A model generated the notes under the pieces. That model ran no database searches. It was not told where the DNA came from and saw nothing but the letters and a program-made list of their open reading frames with translations. DNA of 64,000 bases from Aphrocallistes beatrix (taxonomy: Eukaryota > Porifera > Hexactinellida > Sceptrulophora > Aphrocallistidae): positions 3,162,001-3,226,000 of the forward strand of contig OY725489.1 in NCBI GenBank assembly GCA_963281255.1, read 5' to 3'. This document shows positions 1 through 10,588 of the stretch, one piece after another; position 1 is the stretch's first letter, and the number at the start of each line of letters is the position of its first letter. Position numbers and translations under genes: made by a program.

Positions 1-17
1 CGGTATATACACTATCA

Positions 18-308
18 AATTTCAATATACTATAACTCTGCCAAAAGCATTCAGAATGCAGCCAAATTTCATAATCGATGAATCTGGTGTATTATCTTCA
101 TGAAAAAGTCATTAGAAGAAAAATTCAATTTTTTATATTTTTTTGGAAATTTAGTCACTTTGGACACTCAAATTTCAATATACTATAACTCTTCCAAAAG
201 CATTCAGAATGCAGCCAAATTTCATAATCGATGAATCTGGTGTATTATCTTCGTGAAAAAGTCATTAGAAGAAAAATTATTTTTTTGGAAATTTAGTCAC
301 TTTGGACC
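18..308. repeat. Two-copy tandem repeat, about 152-bp unit
   Basis: Two adjacent near-identical units begin with CAAATTTCAATATACTATAA at about 18 and 170. Both contain AGCATTCAGAATGCAGCC and end with TTTAGTCACTTTGGA. The second copy is slightly shorter because a T-rich stretch is reduced. No coding potential is evident. It may be the edge of a longer satellite that continues outside the window. Confidence 0.85.
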
Positions 309-336
309 GGTGAGTAAACTGGCCATTCCAATAACT

Positions 337-717
337 TCAGATGTTGACTGTCCATGATTTACTGAAATTCGATTTATTAAACGAAGAATTGTTCTCCTGC
401 ATTGCCCATCCATCTGAATAGCACACATCTGCAATCTCAATTAAACACTCATTCAGGGTATCAATGTACATCTTAGAAGTGAAATTAGGTGTGAAGATCT
501 TCAATAAAGGATCCCCTCTAGCTGAAATACCGCCCCATATGTGTAGCTTTGATGGGTACCTTTTCATCAAAAAATGGTATTTTCTTTTGAGTCCACATCC
601 CCACACTACCTCGATATACCAGGACGGACGTTCATCTGTGAACTTTTCACCATTGAACTCATTCCACACATGCTTCATGTGTAATAAATGGCCCCATGAC
701 GGGGGACTTTTAGTCAA
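337..717 (-). pseudogene. Tc1/mariner-type transposase fragment
   Basis: A 126-codon open stretch carries the motif IWGGISARGDPLLKIF followed by a block like YIDTLNECLIEI and a degenerate QEN. This resembles the central part of Tc1/mariner (DDE_3) transposases, where WGGIS precedes the second catalytic aspartate. The N-terminal helix-turn-helix part, the first catalytic block and the C-terminal block are not present in the neighbouring sequence, so this is a fossil. It is unrelated in sequence to the intact mariner-type element at 28.7 kb. Confidence 0.6.
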
Positions 718-973
718 CTCCGTAGCTCGATAGATGTCAAATTAGAAGAAGCATTTGACAATTTAGATGTAAGATTGCCGTGAAGTTAGTGTATATACAT
801 CTTTATACATCCTTAGAGCAGAGATTCCAGAACTGGCAAAAAACGAAGTTGTACGGATTTTCTTTTGCCAACGTTTGCTTGCTACTATCTTTCCTCCAAT
901 TTAGATTTAGTTTTATTCACTCTACTTTTTTTACATACAATGTGTCCAGAAATTATAGGCACTAAGCTTCAAC

Positions 974-1837
974 TTAATGTAATATCAAATTAGTACTTAG
1001 AAAGAGTATTATAATTTCAGGATAACGTCATTTATGTATTTTCTTACTATTTATACATCGTTTTGAGTCACATAATCATATCATGTGATTACCCAGCATC
1101 TTTTCTGAAATGCAAACTCATTCTATGTCTCAGTTTTTGTCAAAATCCCAATCACTATTTGCTATGGTATAATAATGTTTTCTTCTATATCGCTTAATTT
1201 AGTTATAGAAATATCAAAGTATGTACATATCTTGTAGTTGTGCAATTCTTAAGTATTTGTTCAAAGGATTCGGCAAGATATAGGCTCTGGAAGTCAGAAT
1301 TAGGGGGTGTGATTGACGCAGAGAATAACAAAGTAAAAGTGGAATTTCGCCCATAAAATTCATAATTCTGAACTTAACTTTTTTCAAGTAATGGAATAAC
1401 TAGTAATAATTAGTGATATTTGTGAGGATTTACTACAAATACAATTATATTTTCTCAAATTCAATTTTTTTTCTCGAGAAATTTGATTATTGTAGGGCAA
1501 TCACTGACACACACCCTAATTCTGACTTCGAGAGTCTATATCTTGCTGAATCCTTTGAACAAATACTTAAGAATTGCACAACTACAAGATATGTACATAC
1601 TTTGATATTTCTATAACTAAATTAAGCGATATAGAAGAAAACATTATTATACCATAGCAAATAGTGATTGGGATTTTGACAAAAGCTGAGACATAGAATG
1701 AGTTTGCATTTCAGAAAAGATGCTGGGTAATCACATGATATGATTATGTGACTCAAAACGATGTATAAATAGTAAGAAAATACATAAATGAAGTTATCCT
1801 GGAACTATTTCTAAGTACTAGTTTGATATTATATTAA
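974..1837. mobile_element. Palindromic MITE with TTAA target duplication
   Basis: Two arms of about 340 bp (978-1320 and 1495-1833) are inverted copies separated by a roughly 175-bp loop. Matching landmarks include AAGTATTTGTTCAAAGGATT on the left and its complement on the right. The outer ends read TGTAATATCAAA and, inverted, TATAATATCAAA. TTAA is present on both sides (974-977 and 1834-1837). TTAA duplications are typical of piggyBac and Kolobok elements. No transposase is encoded. Confidence 0.75.
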
Positions 1838-2388
1838 GGATACCGCCTTCGAAAAAACTTGTATGATTTGGCTTACATCATACGATGAAAGTAGAGCTAT
1901 TAGAGATGTTAAGCGTGGGGAGGTATCTTCATCAAGAAATACTGACACATTCCAAACCGTTTTTGATTGTCATTTCTAGATTTTGAGATACAGTGTATCA
2001 AAGTCTGTTTTTTTCGTTTTCCGCTAGCACATCTTAAAGAAAGCATTCATAAACGAGAAAAATGAAACGAATCTGCTTCGACAAACTTGATTTAAAATGT
2101 AATTTTACCCATAGCGAAGTGTTTTCAAAAGGCACTACATAAATGCAATTATAAAGACACCTTTTCGAAGTCAAAACTTGATTTGTGGATATAAATTGCA
2201 ACAAGATTGGGTATATGATACATGAGAAACTGAATTGTACTCAATTGGTTTACAACAAAGGTAATATAAGCAGGATTAAACATAATCCGGTTCCCGGAAT
2301 TATAAAAACTAAAATTTAATAACCAATCTGTCCAGTAGCTCGAAACAGAGGTGATCCGATTTCAACCGTAAACGGAAGTTTCGTCCCC
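1838..2388. other. Unassigned AT-rich sequence
   Basis: No open frame, repeat structure or terminal inverted repeat was recognised in this stretch. Confidence 0.5.
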
Positions 2389-2665
2389 TGGATGTTTCGT
2401 CGCTGATATTTAGGGAATTACAAACTGTTGGGAAATATGAATTTGTTCTGAAGCTGAATAGAATTGATAGAAGAATGAGTGTGGGCATTTTGGAAATTAT
2501 TTTGTATAAGAGCAAAGAGAAAGTGGGCTTTTTGAGTTTGAAATAATATCAAATGGCACGCGAGAGTGGAATTTTATTTCTTGAGGGGATAGGTGATTGT
2601 AATTTAATATTTTTCAGAATGAATGGGGGAATGAAAGTGAAAATTGAATAATTTTATTCAAAGAA
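2389..2665 (-). mobile_element. MITE copy, TIR GGATGTTTCGTC
   Basis: This is a divergent inverted copy of the core at about 17808-18057. Shared blocks include GGATGTTTCGTC with CTGATATTT at one end, GGCACGCGAGAGTG, and TTTGAGTTTGAAAT. At 17.8 kb both ends (GGATGTTTCGTCACTGATAT and its inverse) are visible; here the second end is degenerate (ATCGCTGATATTTCG near 2685-2699). Confidence 0.65.
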
Positions 2666-2741
2666 ATATCTGCGATAAAAAATCATCGCTGATATTTCGA
2701 AGAAACAGCTTGTTGAAGTTTTGGATGTTTGCAACTTCTCA

Positions 2742-2946
2742 GGATGGGATTGACAGGAAGTCTCAATTAGCCAGGCCTTTTCCTCTAAACACCATCACAA
2801 CCGAGGTATCTAGAGAAGCTGACAATATACTACCTTGTCTCTCACACTATCCGTTTTATGGGGGCCATTTGATTGCTGATTTGGGATCAGTAACTAGCTT
2901 ATCTGGAGGACAAAACTCCCCTCCCCCTGGGAACAGCGGCCAATGA
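2742..2946 (+). CDS. Candidate terminal exon of a host gene
   Basis: A good splice acceptor (TTTGCAACTTCTCAG) is followed by an open frame of 67 codons that ends in TGA. The frame starts GATGGGATTGACAGGAAG and its protein end is rich in Ser, Gly and Pro (SLSGGQNSPPPGNSGQ). Base composition is clearly more GC-rich than the flanks, which supports a real exon. AAATAAATT at about 3193 could serve for polyadenylation. I do not recognise the protein and cannot place upstream exons. Confidence 0.35.
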
Positions 2947-4133
2947 TCCTTGAACGAATCACGTCACAAGTGTAAATTCTTTACGAAAATAATAGAAAAA
3001 TTACAAAAGAGAACAGTTATTATCTTAAGTACCTAGTTATTAGTGCTGGAATCCGTTTTTGATTTGATTTGGTGACGTCATAATTTTCAGAAATTGGATT
3101 TTGCTCATTTAATATTGCATTTTAAATGTAATTGTAATCTGTCCGTTGCTTTTATATTTCCGGTTGTTTCCATATTGAGTATGCCATTAATCAAATAAAT
3201 TCGTTTTATAATTATCTGATTATACATGTTTAGGTCACACTAAATATTTAAGGCTAGCGTAGCCCACTATTGTATTAGGCTATATAGGTAACTCTAAACT
3301 AGTACAGTATACATGAATCCTTACTATAGTCGTTACATGGACTAAGAATGAATGTAATTCTGAATGCTTTAAATCTTGGCATATTGAAAATTGACTTGGA
3401 ATTTTTGGTTTTCTAATTTTGGCTTCCATCTTCCGTAATACAACGCATAAAATTTTTCTCAGGAACACTTTTTTTTTTTTAATGATCTAGCTTTAAATTC
3501 TGGTTCTTAATGATATATTGCAACTTGTTATCGAATGAATTTTCACATATATTTGCTTTAGTAGAAAATATATTGGAATATTATATATTTTAAATCATAT
3601 TAGCCTCTTTCTTAACCTTATCTTTGGCCTAAAAAGTTTTTACTCCTCTGATTGTCCAATATTGAAATGTTGATAAAATGAAAAATAAAGTATATTATTT
3701 TCATTAATTATATCCTAGTCATAATGTACTTTTGGAGGTGTTTGGGTTGAAAATTCGAAAAATTTTGACCTTTATATATACTTAGATGAATATTAATACT
3801 AAATCACTATACAAAAATCAAATTAAATTTTTCAAAAAAAATGAAAAAAAGTTCATTTAGTGTGCTCTCCCAGCCCAAATAAAACTTCGATAAATCTTGT
3901 CAAAATGTACGGGTTTTTTATTTTGACATTTTTTAGTGTCCTACATGGCTGTCAACCTATATTTTCGTGTTTACCAAAGTACTTAAAAACACAGTATCAG
4001 TTTAGAACCTGAGACAACTATTTTTCATGGTTTATAGATCATATAAACTAAGGGATTATCATATCCGGACATTATCCCTCCAAAATAAATAAATTCAATT
4101 TTCCAAAAAATGTTATATTATCCTATTCGTTAT
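2947..4133. other. Unassigned AT-rich sequence
   Basis: Possibly the 3' untranslated region and downstream flank of the candidate exon ending at 2946. It contains short homopolymer runs (T at 3470-3480, A at 3830-3850). No gene, TIR pair or repeat family was recognised up to the P element. Confidence 0.4.
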
Positions 4134-4140
4134 GTTGAAC

Positions 4141-7109
4141 CATAGCCTACTTAATATAAGGCCTGACAGTAAATGTACCATGGATGAACAACAAGATGGG
4201 AAATTTTATTTTCTATAATCCAGTGAAATTAAGTTATTAAGTTAACCATGCATCTCTAATACTCCCAAACATTACTGCCCTGTTACCCTGTGGTTAAAAT
4301 TATCATGTATAGTGAGAATGGTGATTGGATATCATAATTTAATATTGATAGTACATACAAACTGTACATTCTATAATATAATTAGTAGAAATACAACACA
4401 CAAAAGAAATAATAGCTTTCTTTCTCATCCTCTCTCCTCACCCGATATTGATGGACAGAATAGCCTGCAATAAAGGCCAATGATTGAAGCACCTGTTGAC
4501 TGCATTCAATGGTTGATAGATCGGGAATTTCATCAAGAAATGGCTCTAAATCGAATTCAACATCACTAGTGGAATAAGGAGAAGAAAAGGATTTGACAAA
4601 TGACTGAATTGATGGCAAACAAGCAAATATATTTAATATGCTAGACAGTTTGAGTCGATGCTCGGTTTCGAGAATTTGAAGTTAGGAGACATGGTAATTA
4701 GAACCCGACATCATACGATATAGCCCAAAGTGGTGTTCCAATGGATCTGTTTGTAAAAAGGAGTATAACACATAGGAAAACCCACAAGAGTTAGTCAGAT
4801 GGTTAGCAATTTGTGGTAGTGCAATACAAGCATGCCTAAAACTAGTGTATGTTTGTTTACTCAATTTTCCAATTTTTCCTGGTAGAGCTTGCCAGGCATC
4901 TAACCAGAAAACTACACGAGTCAAGAATAAAAACCGTTCGTCATTAAAAGTAAAAGGTTCAGAGAAATGATCGTTCAAACGTATTCCTTTAAATGGTGTA
5001 TTAACGTTAAATAATCTCCAGACAGTCAGAAGGATGTCAACAAACTCAGGTGTATTATTTCTAAATTCTGGGGTACGCAATCCGTTCTGGATGGTTAGTG
5101 CAGAAAGAGTTAATTCGTTAACGACTTTCAACACCAGTTTTACATTTTGACGCTCTATGCTAGATGGAAAGCATGCTTTCATAGTCAAATGAGGTGCTAA
5201 CTTGGCTAAACTTGCTCTTTCAGAATTATATAATTGACGTACATCTTGAAAGGATGCACTTCCAAATTTAAGTGGATAATCGGTATAATCAGCTTTAAAA
5301 TTTACCGGATTCGGAAAATGAAACGTTTTATCATAATCTTTTTGGTTTAACCAGTTATTACGGATACTTTTTAATAAATGAACAAAGTCAAATGTTAGAA
5401 AGAGAATTCTACTGCTGTCAAATGGGTGAGGTACATTAGTCTCTAACTTTCCATTCGAAGAAAATAGTTTAAACAAATTCACATTTAAAGGATAATTATC
5501 AGTTGAAATGACTTGCACCCTTAGATCGCAATGCTCGATATCGATTATGCAAGATTTTATGATTGAGGATATAGTTTCAGCAGAGATGGATGCACAAGGT
5601 ATTAATTAAGCGAGAGATACAAGACCATTTTTTATGTAAACTGGACACCATAACAGCGAATACAGTTCTCGTTGGATCATCAGGAGTTAAATTAGGACCA
5701 AATATTTTCCCCCCTTTATATGAAATATCAGATCTAACGTGAATTTCATCCATTTGAACAATAACATTTCTTTCCCTTGGACTAAAGCAAGAAGTGGCCT
5801 GGCGAAGATATGCACAGAAATCGTTTTCAAGACCAAAAGAAGCATACAATTTTTCTAATGTATGAACATGAGGAAGAGATATACAGTTTAAACTCTGAAG
5901 ATACTTATAACAAGCAGGAGATATCAGATGCGTCTTAATAGCCATGATTTGTGTTATAATATTGTATCGTCGTCTATTCTTGGGGATAAATGTATTCTCT
6001 AATTGACAGAGGATGAATTGCAAACGCGCTAATTCTGAGCTATCACTATCAAGTTCATTAAGATGAAGTAAATCATTGATGACCTCCTTAATATGCTCTT
6101 TGGCTTGGGGTATATGAAATGATTGCTTGGTGTTTTTGGAATTAGAATCGTGTTCTAAAGCAAGTTCCTGCAAAACAGATTCAATTTGTCGGATGTCATT
6201 AATTGCAGCAATAGAAACGGGAATGTTTTGCCCATGAAAATAGGCTGAGGTAGATAGATAGGAATTGATTTCAAGGTACAAATTCACAGACATATTTCTT
6301 TCAGTCATCTTAGCAAAGCGAACGTGATGTTATTTTCATCACGAAACCATACAAACCAACTATTAGGTAGTGAAATCAAGGTTAACTTATCTTTCAGGTC
6401 TTTTAGAGAGTTGACGATGAACTTCCTTTTCTCCTCACTTTCGGATCTCAAACTAAGTTGCAGGGTTTGGTTCATCAAATCTTCTTCCTTTTCATCGTAT
6501 GACAAGCGAGTCCGTTTGGTAGATTTAGTTGAGTAGTAAGCTGGACAGCCAGGTAGTAGACTTGGAACAGTACCTTCCTTTAGCATTGGCTTCACAAGTG
6601 GTACTTCAGTGAAAGTACCATCTCCTTTTGGTACTTTGAAAGTGGAGTCTATGTCTTCTTTCTGGAAATGCTTGATGCATACATAAACAGCCTTGAGGTC
6701 ACCTATATCCTCACGATGTAGAGCACGTGTCCAGGCATATTTCAGATCAGGTGGACTTTCAGGCATCTTGAATACTGGAACCCGATCACCAACGTTGTAG
6801 TTACTCTTGCATCCAGGGACAGAACAAGAGTTCGGCATGTCGAAATGAGTTGGAATGAGTCGGGATGAGAGAAGCTAATATTAATTAAAAGCAGAGAGAG
6901 ATTAAAAGTAAGCGAATGGTATGCGTGATATAATAGTTTTGAATAATGTGATCAAAATTTCATTCAAATAATATTTACAATAAATATGGTTCATTATTAT
7001 AATATTTTCGATATTAAATATTATGGTTTGATAACTATAACCATCTTGTCCTTCATCCTTGGTCCATAATTTTTAAGTTACTGTCAGGCCTTATATTAAG
7101 TAGGCTATG
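4141..7109 (-). mobile_element. P element (THAP-type), 2969 bp, with TIRs and TSD
   Basis: The ends are perfect inverted repeats of about 32 bp beginning CATAGCCTACTTAATATAAG. They are bounded by an identical 7-bp direct repeat, GTTGAAC, at 4134-4140 and 7110-7116. Size, TIR length, a THAP transposase filling the interior and a TSD close to the 8 bp typical of P elements all agree. A related single terminus lies at 26058. The coding region is interrupted three times, so this copy should not be autonomous. Confidence 0.92.
4382..6838 (-). pseudogene. P-element transposase (THAP9-like), two frameshifts and one stop
   Basis: The N-terminus is a THAP DNA-binding domain with C5, C10, W36, C54 and H57, then the THAP-end motif TVPSLL at 91-95. 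The frame changes at about 6305-6310, where the next segment opens with TERNMSVNLYLEI. The middle segment has MDEIHVRSDISYKGG, a conserved P-transposase block. A second shift lies near 5600, just after SSLHKKW. The third segment contains ISTDNYPLN and FLTFDFVHLLKSIRNNW and ends with DPLEHHFGLYRMMSGSNY. An in-frame TAA at 4679-4681 then interrupts the C-terminal tail, which continues to 4382. P transposases use a THAP domain, a GTP-dependent step and an RNase H-like fold to cut and reinsert the element. Domain order is complete; only small lesions break it. No introns are needed to read it. Confidence 0.9.
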
Positions 7110-7122
7110 GTTGAACTTATAT

Positions 7123-7250
7123 TAACGCTGCCGTTTACTATTCCATTATTTGTGTAGCACAATAAATTTTCTATAGCTAGATTTTTATTCATCATCATAG
7201 AAAGATTAGAAAAGGGATGGTAAAGAGTTTACTATTAACTTGGGACTTAA
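7123..7250 (+). repeat. Interspersed repeat, inverted copy at 14425-14553
   Basis: The segment starting AACGCTGCCGTTTACTATTC and running past AGAAAAGGGATGGTAAAG matches the complement of 14425-14553. Both include the block ATTATTTGTGTAGCACAATA. It begins only a few bases after the right TSD of the P element. Family unknown. Confidence 0.7.
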
Positions 7251-7611
7251 TCTTCATCAGATTTATATTTAGGATGAATCAAATGATTTAAAATAAACAC
7301 TCAAATACAATCGCTAAAAATCAATTTAGATGATTTATCCATGGTCCAACCACGAATGAAGAAAAAGTAAAATATTTTCAGAATTTATATGTTATTATCC
7401 ATGGTCAAGAATGATTTGGATGTCATATGCATTCTGTAAATGAAAATAATTGAGATACTGCCATGCAAAATCATAGGCTCCTGAGGCTGGTGGCATGTCC
7501 AGCTGCAGCCGGACCAATGTTTATCCCAAGTTACTTCAGTCACACTAGTGCTTATATCGAAGCGTTGATCGAAATGGATTCTGCAGCTGAATGTGTTGGC
7601 GAGACTCACAC

Positions 7612-7773
7612 GGACAGTCTTTTTAGATTCCTGTGTTCCATCCATCCAGGAGCTACGTGTTTCCTGTGCGTATGTTTGGAACCCAGGGAGAGAAACGTTC
7701 GTTTAGAGCTGAATGGAGTAGGACTGGCTTCAATACGATCGCCTTGCCGATGCTGCTTTGTAACCTTTGTACG
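7612..7773 (-). CDS. Candidate internal exon, unknown gene
   Basis: On the minus strand an acceptor (AATAGTCCTAG) precedes a 54-codon open frame that ends at a donor-like GTGTGAGT. The stretch is GC-richer than its flanks. The predicted peptide is basic and Ser/Thr-rich (for example RQGDRIEASPTPFSSKRT). No family is recognised, and no partner exons could be assigned with confidence. Other frames are also open here, so the strand is uncertain. Confidence 0.25.
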
Positions 7774-7879
7774 CTAGGACTATTATTTATTGGAGGAGGG
7801 CATGGGAGATGGAAGAGAAGAAAGAAAGTAATTATTAGTATTTTATCTCAATGCAAATATAAATTACCGTATACGTAAA

Positions 7880-9265
7880 ATCGAAAGTAGCCCCCTCGAA
7901 ATATAATAAGCTAATCAGGCATGGAACTATTCGGTGCGACCCTGGAATATTTGAGGTGGCGTCCCCATTTTGGTTACTCTTCGTCGGACACGCGGTACGA
8001 GGGAAATTACAACTCTAGGATAATATTTCGCACCTGGATTTTTGTGATGAGTAGTGGCTAGAAAATAATCATCCGCCTGAAGGTTCTATAAACAATAATC
8101 GCCCTGGCTACTAATCGAGTGTATTATCTGCATTATCTTCAAAACAATTTGACATCGTTAATACCTATCTGCACATACCTACGTATCTAGGCCAAGACCA
8201 AGTCGGGCATCTCTATTCTTGTGTAGATAGGCTCATGCGCCCAGATAGATAGGCACTGGGAAGAACTGGGAATAAGACACGTAGAGTATCTATAGACTCA
8301 TCATTTATTGAGTTTGGTCCTCTACTTATTACAAAGGTAAGCAGCTGATGAAAATACTCGTTCAGCTTCTACTGATGTTGGTGGGACAATTTACACCATT
8401 TGATATATGTTTGACAATTTACCACATTTAGATCTTTTATAATGTATCCAAATTTCTGCACCTTCAAATTTTAGAAAGATAACCTTTTCTCTGCCATATT
8501 GATAAATGAGTAAGAAAAAAACTAAAAATAAGATTATATATCATGCGATAAGCTGACATTTGAGCTACCTCATTGCTTTGTTAATATCAGAGAATGAGAT
8601 AGATCCCGGGATTCGGGATTGGGACGCCTACTCACAAGTGGGCCCGCCCTGCCTACCCATTAACCTCTCCCAGCCACACCCTAGCATACCTACTAGCCTC
8701 CACAGGCCTACCCATCAGATGCCTCGTCAAAAGTTGGGCGACCATGTCTGCCCCATGTCTGGCGGCCTTGATTATATATTCTATTTTACAGTATTTTGAT
8801 TATGTAGTGTTTTGTTAACTCATAACAGCAACTGTGTTTTGTCAGTTTGCCGGCGTCAGTGGCTTCAGTGTAACGCACCTTCATTGCTTTGAAGCAAAAA
8901 ATTATAACCGTTCAACTAATGCGATAAGAACATTTAAATGGGCTGGCCATGCTTAATATCAAAGATATTATACGATAATTATATTTTTCCTCATTAATTA
9001 TTAATGCATTCGCAGAAAAAAGCTAGAAAAGTATTTATAAATTTGTGAAAGTGACCAATATTTGGCACCTGTAGGGACTCTTCTGAAAATGTTTATTTTT
9101 CCAGGGCGACGAAGTGTTCATTAGTCGCTACAAATTAAACATTAAAGTTTTGTACTTTCATCAATGTGTAAGGTTCGTATTGGTAATCGACTCTAGGCGT
9201 CGTCGTGTTTCACACAGAAATAATTTACCTGTGCCCTAGCAAGCTTCAATCCCTAGCTACGCCAG
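7880..9265. other. Mostly unassigned; GC-rich patch and possible hAT remnant
   Basis: A GC-rich patch at 8590-8770 contains ATGCCTCGTCAAAAG, which resembles ATGCCTCGTAAAAGG at 53710; this may be a SINE or LINE tail. The part from about 8856 (CAGTGGCTTCAGTGTAAC) to 9265 (CCCTAGCTACGCCAGTG) has ends resembling the common hAT terminus CAGTGGCGTAGC, but I found no clear TSD. Confidence 0.3.
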
Positions 9266-9474
9266 TGTCCACCCCTTATACAATACTTGTATTTGGACTC
9301 CTTAGGTAATTCTCCACAGGTACCACAATATTTTGCAGTCAAAAATACACCAATCCTGTGGTACGTACAATTGTCCTTTCACCACAAATCTACCCACCTA
9401 TATACAAATGTCACACTACTTCCCTACACAACCATTTCACTAAACTTGTACAATGACTTGTCTGCACTCGAGGA

Positions 9475-9640
9475 GGTATATCGATGGTATAATTAGGTAT
9501 ATTAATTATACCAGAATAGTATAATCTTTCGGTATACCACAATATACCTACATTATACCACGTTATACCTTCAATATACCCTCAATATACCCTCAATATA
9601 CCTTCAATATACCGCATTATACTTCATGATGGTGTAACTT
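9475..9640. repeat. TATACC-rich simple/tandem repeat
   Basis: TATACC and its variants recur every 10-14 bp, for example CTTCAATATACCCTCAATAT. A comparable TATACC/CGAGGTATA cluster lies at about 13410-13510, on the other side of the hAT gene. The two clusters may be subterminal repeats of one large hAT element, but exact TIRs were not found. Confidence 0.6.
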
Positions 9641-9863
9641 TGTACTATATTAGTTACCACACAGGACGAATCCGTAGATGTTTTGATTTTAATAAAGTTA
9701 TAGGCCTATGATTTTGATGAATCCATAGATACATTGAGAGAATTTACGTTGTATGAATTTTAATATACAAGGCCAAAGAACAACATTATTCGCATAATTT
9801 TCACATATATTTTTGATTTTTGATTAGTTTTTCATTAGAGTCATCTATACGGCATGTGCGTTT

Positions 9864-9996
9864 AGGGATGGAACTTATGCGATTGTGGAAGCAGATGTTA
9901 ATTTTTGACATCCCGGCAAATGCGAAAGTGAAAACAGGATCTTAAATTCCTCGCATGATGTCCCGGTTGCGGATACGCAGCTCCATCCTACCCCTA
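9864..9996. mobile_element. Small hAT-type MITE
   Basis: The left end AGGGATGGAACT and the right end, which inverted reads TAGGGGTAGGATGGAGCT, are similar. The flanking 8-mers GTGCGTTT (9856-9863) and GTACGTTT (9997-10004) differ at one base, fitting an aged 8-bp duplication. It carries no coding sequence. Confidence 0.5.
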
Positions 9997-10004
9997 GTAC
10001 GTTT

Positions 10005-10222
10005 GCATACTTGCCAACTGTCCCGTTTTTGGCGGGACGTCCCGCTTTTTTCACTCTTCTATTGAGCTAATTTTCTCGAATGTCCCGTTTTTACATGAAA
10101 TTTCCCCATTATGTCCCGCTTTTTTTTACTCATGTATAATACTTTTCTATTGCGTCCCGCCATGTCCCGCGAAATTCAACGCTGCGTCCCGTTTTTATCA
10201 TGGCTCAGGTTGGCATGTATGC
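10005..10222. mobile_element. MITE with GCATACTTGCCAAC ends, GTTT duplication
   Basis: The ends GCATACTTGCCAAC and, inverted, GCATACATGCCAAC are bounded by GTTT at 10001-10004 and 10223-10226. The interior repeats TGTCCCGTTTTT and GTCCCGC several times. A 4-bp duplication would fit Chapaev-like elements, but 4 bp is weak evidence, so the superfamily is left open. Confidence 0.6.
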
Positions 10223-10588
10223 GTTTGATATTAATCAATAGATTTGAATTATGGGGAGTCATAGTATATGGGGTGCATAATCTCTTAAGTATTTCGACAC
10301 CCCTTATTACGCGAGTTTGAATCATACTACATTGAGTAAAAACACTTGCTTTCCATAAAGATAAAGCAATCATAACTTAATGCATTTGTATAATAAGAGC
10401 GGTCAAACTTTACGTAAGTTTTACGTTGCTTGCGTAATGTTTAAGCGACCCGTAAAACAGTTAGTGTTCATAAGTACAAAGGGTACAAATATGGATATAT
10501 CTAGCATCTAGGCTACTATTCGAATGAAATTTATGCATTCTATTCTATGTGATAAGATAGCTAGAGATTTGTTTTATACAATCTGAAG
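10223..10588. other. Upstream flank of the hAT transposase gene
   Basis: AT-rich sequence with no recognised terminus. It presumably contains the promoter and 5' end of the hAT element whose ORF begins at 10589. Confidence 0.35.
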
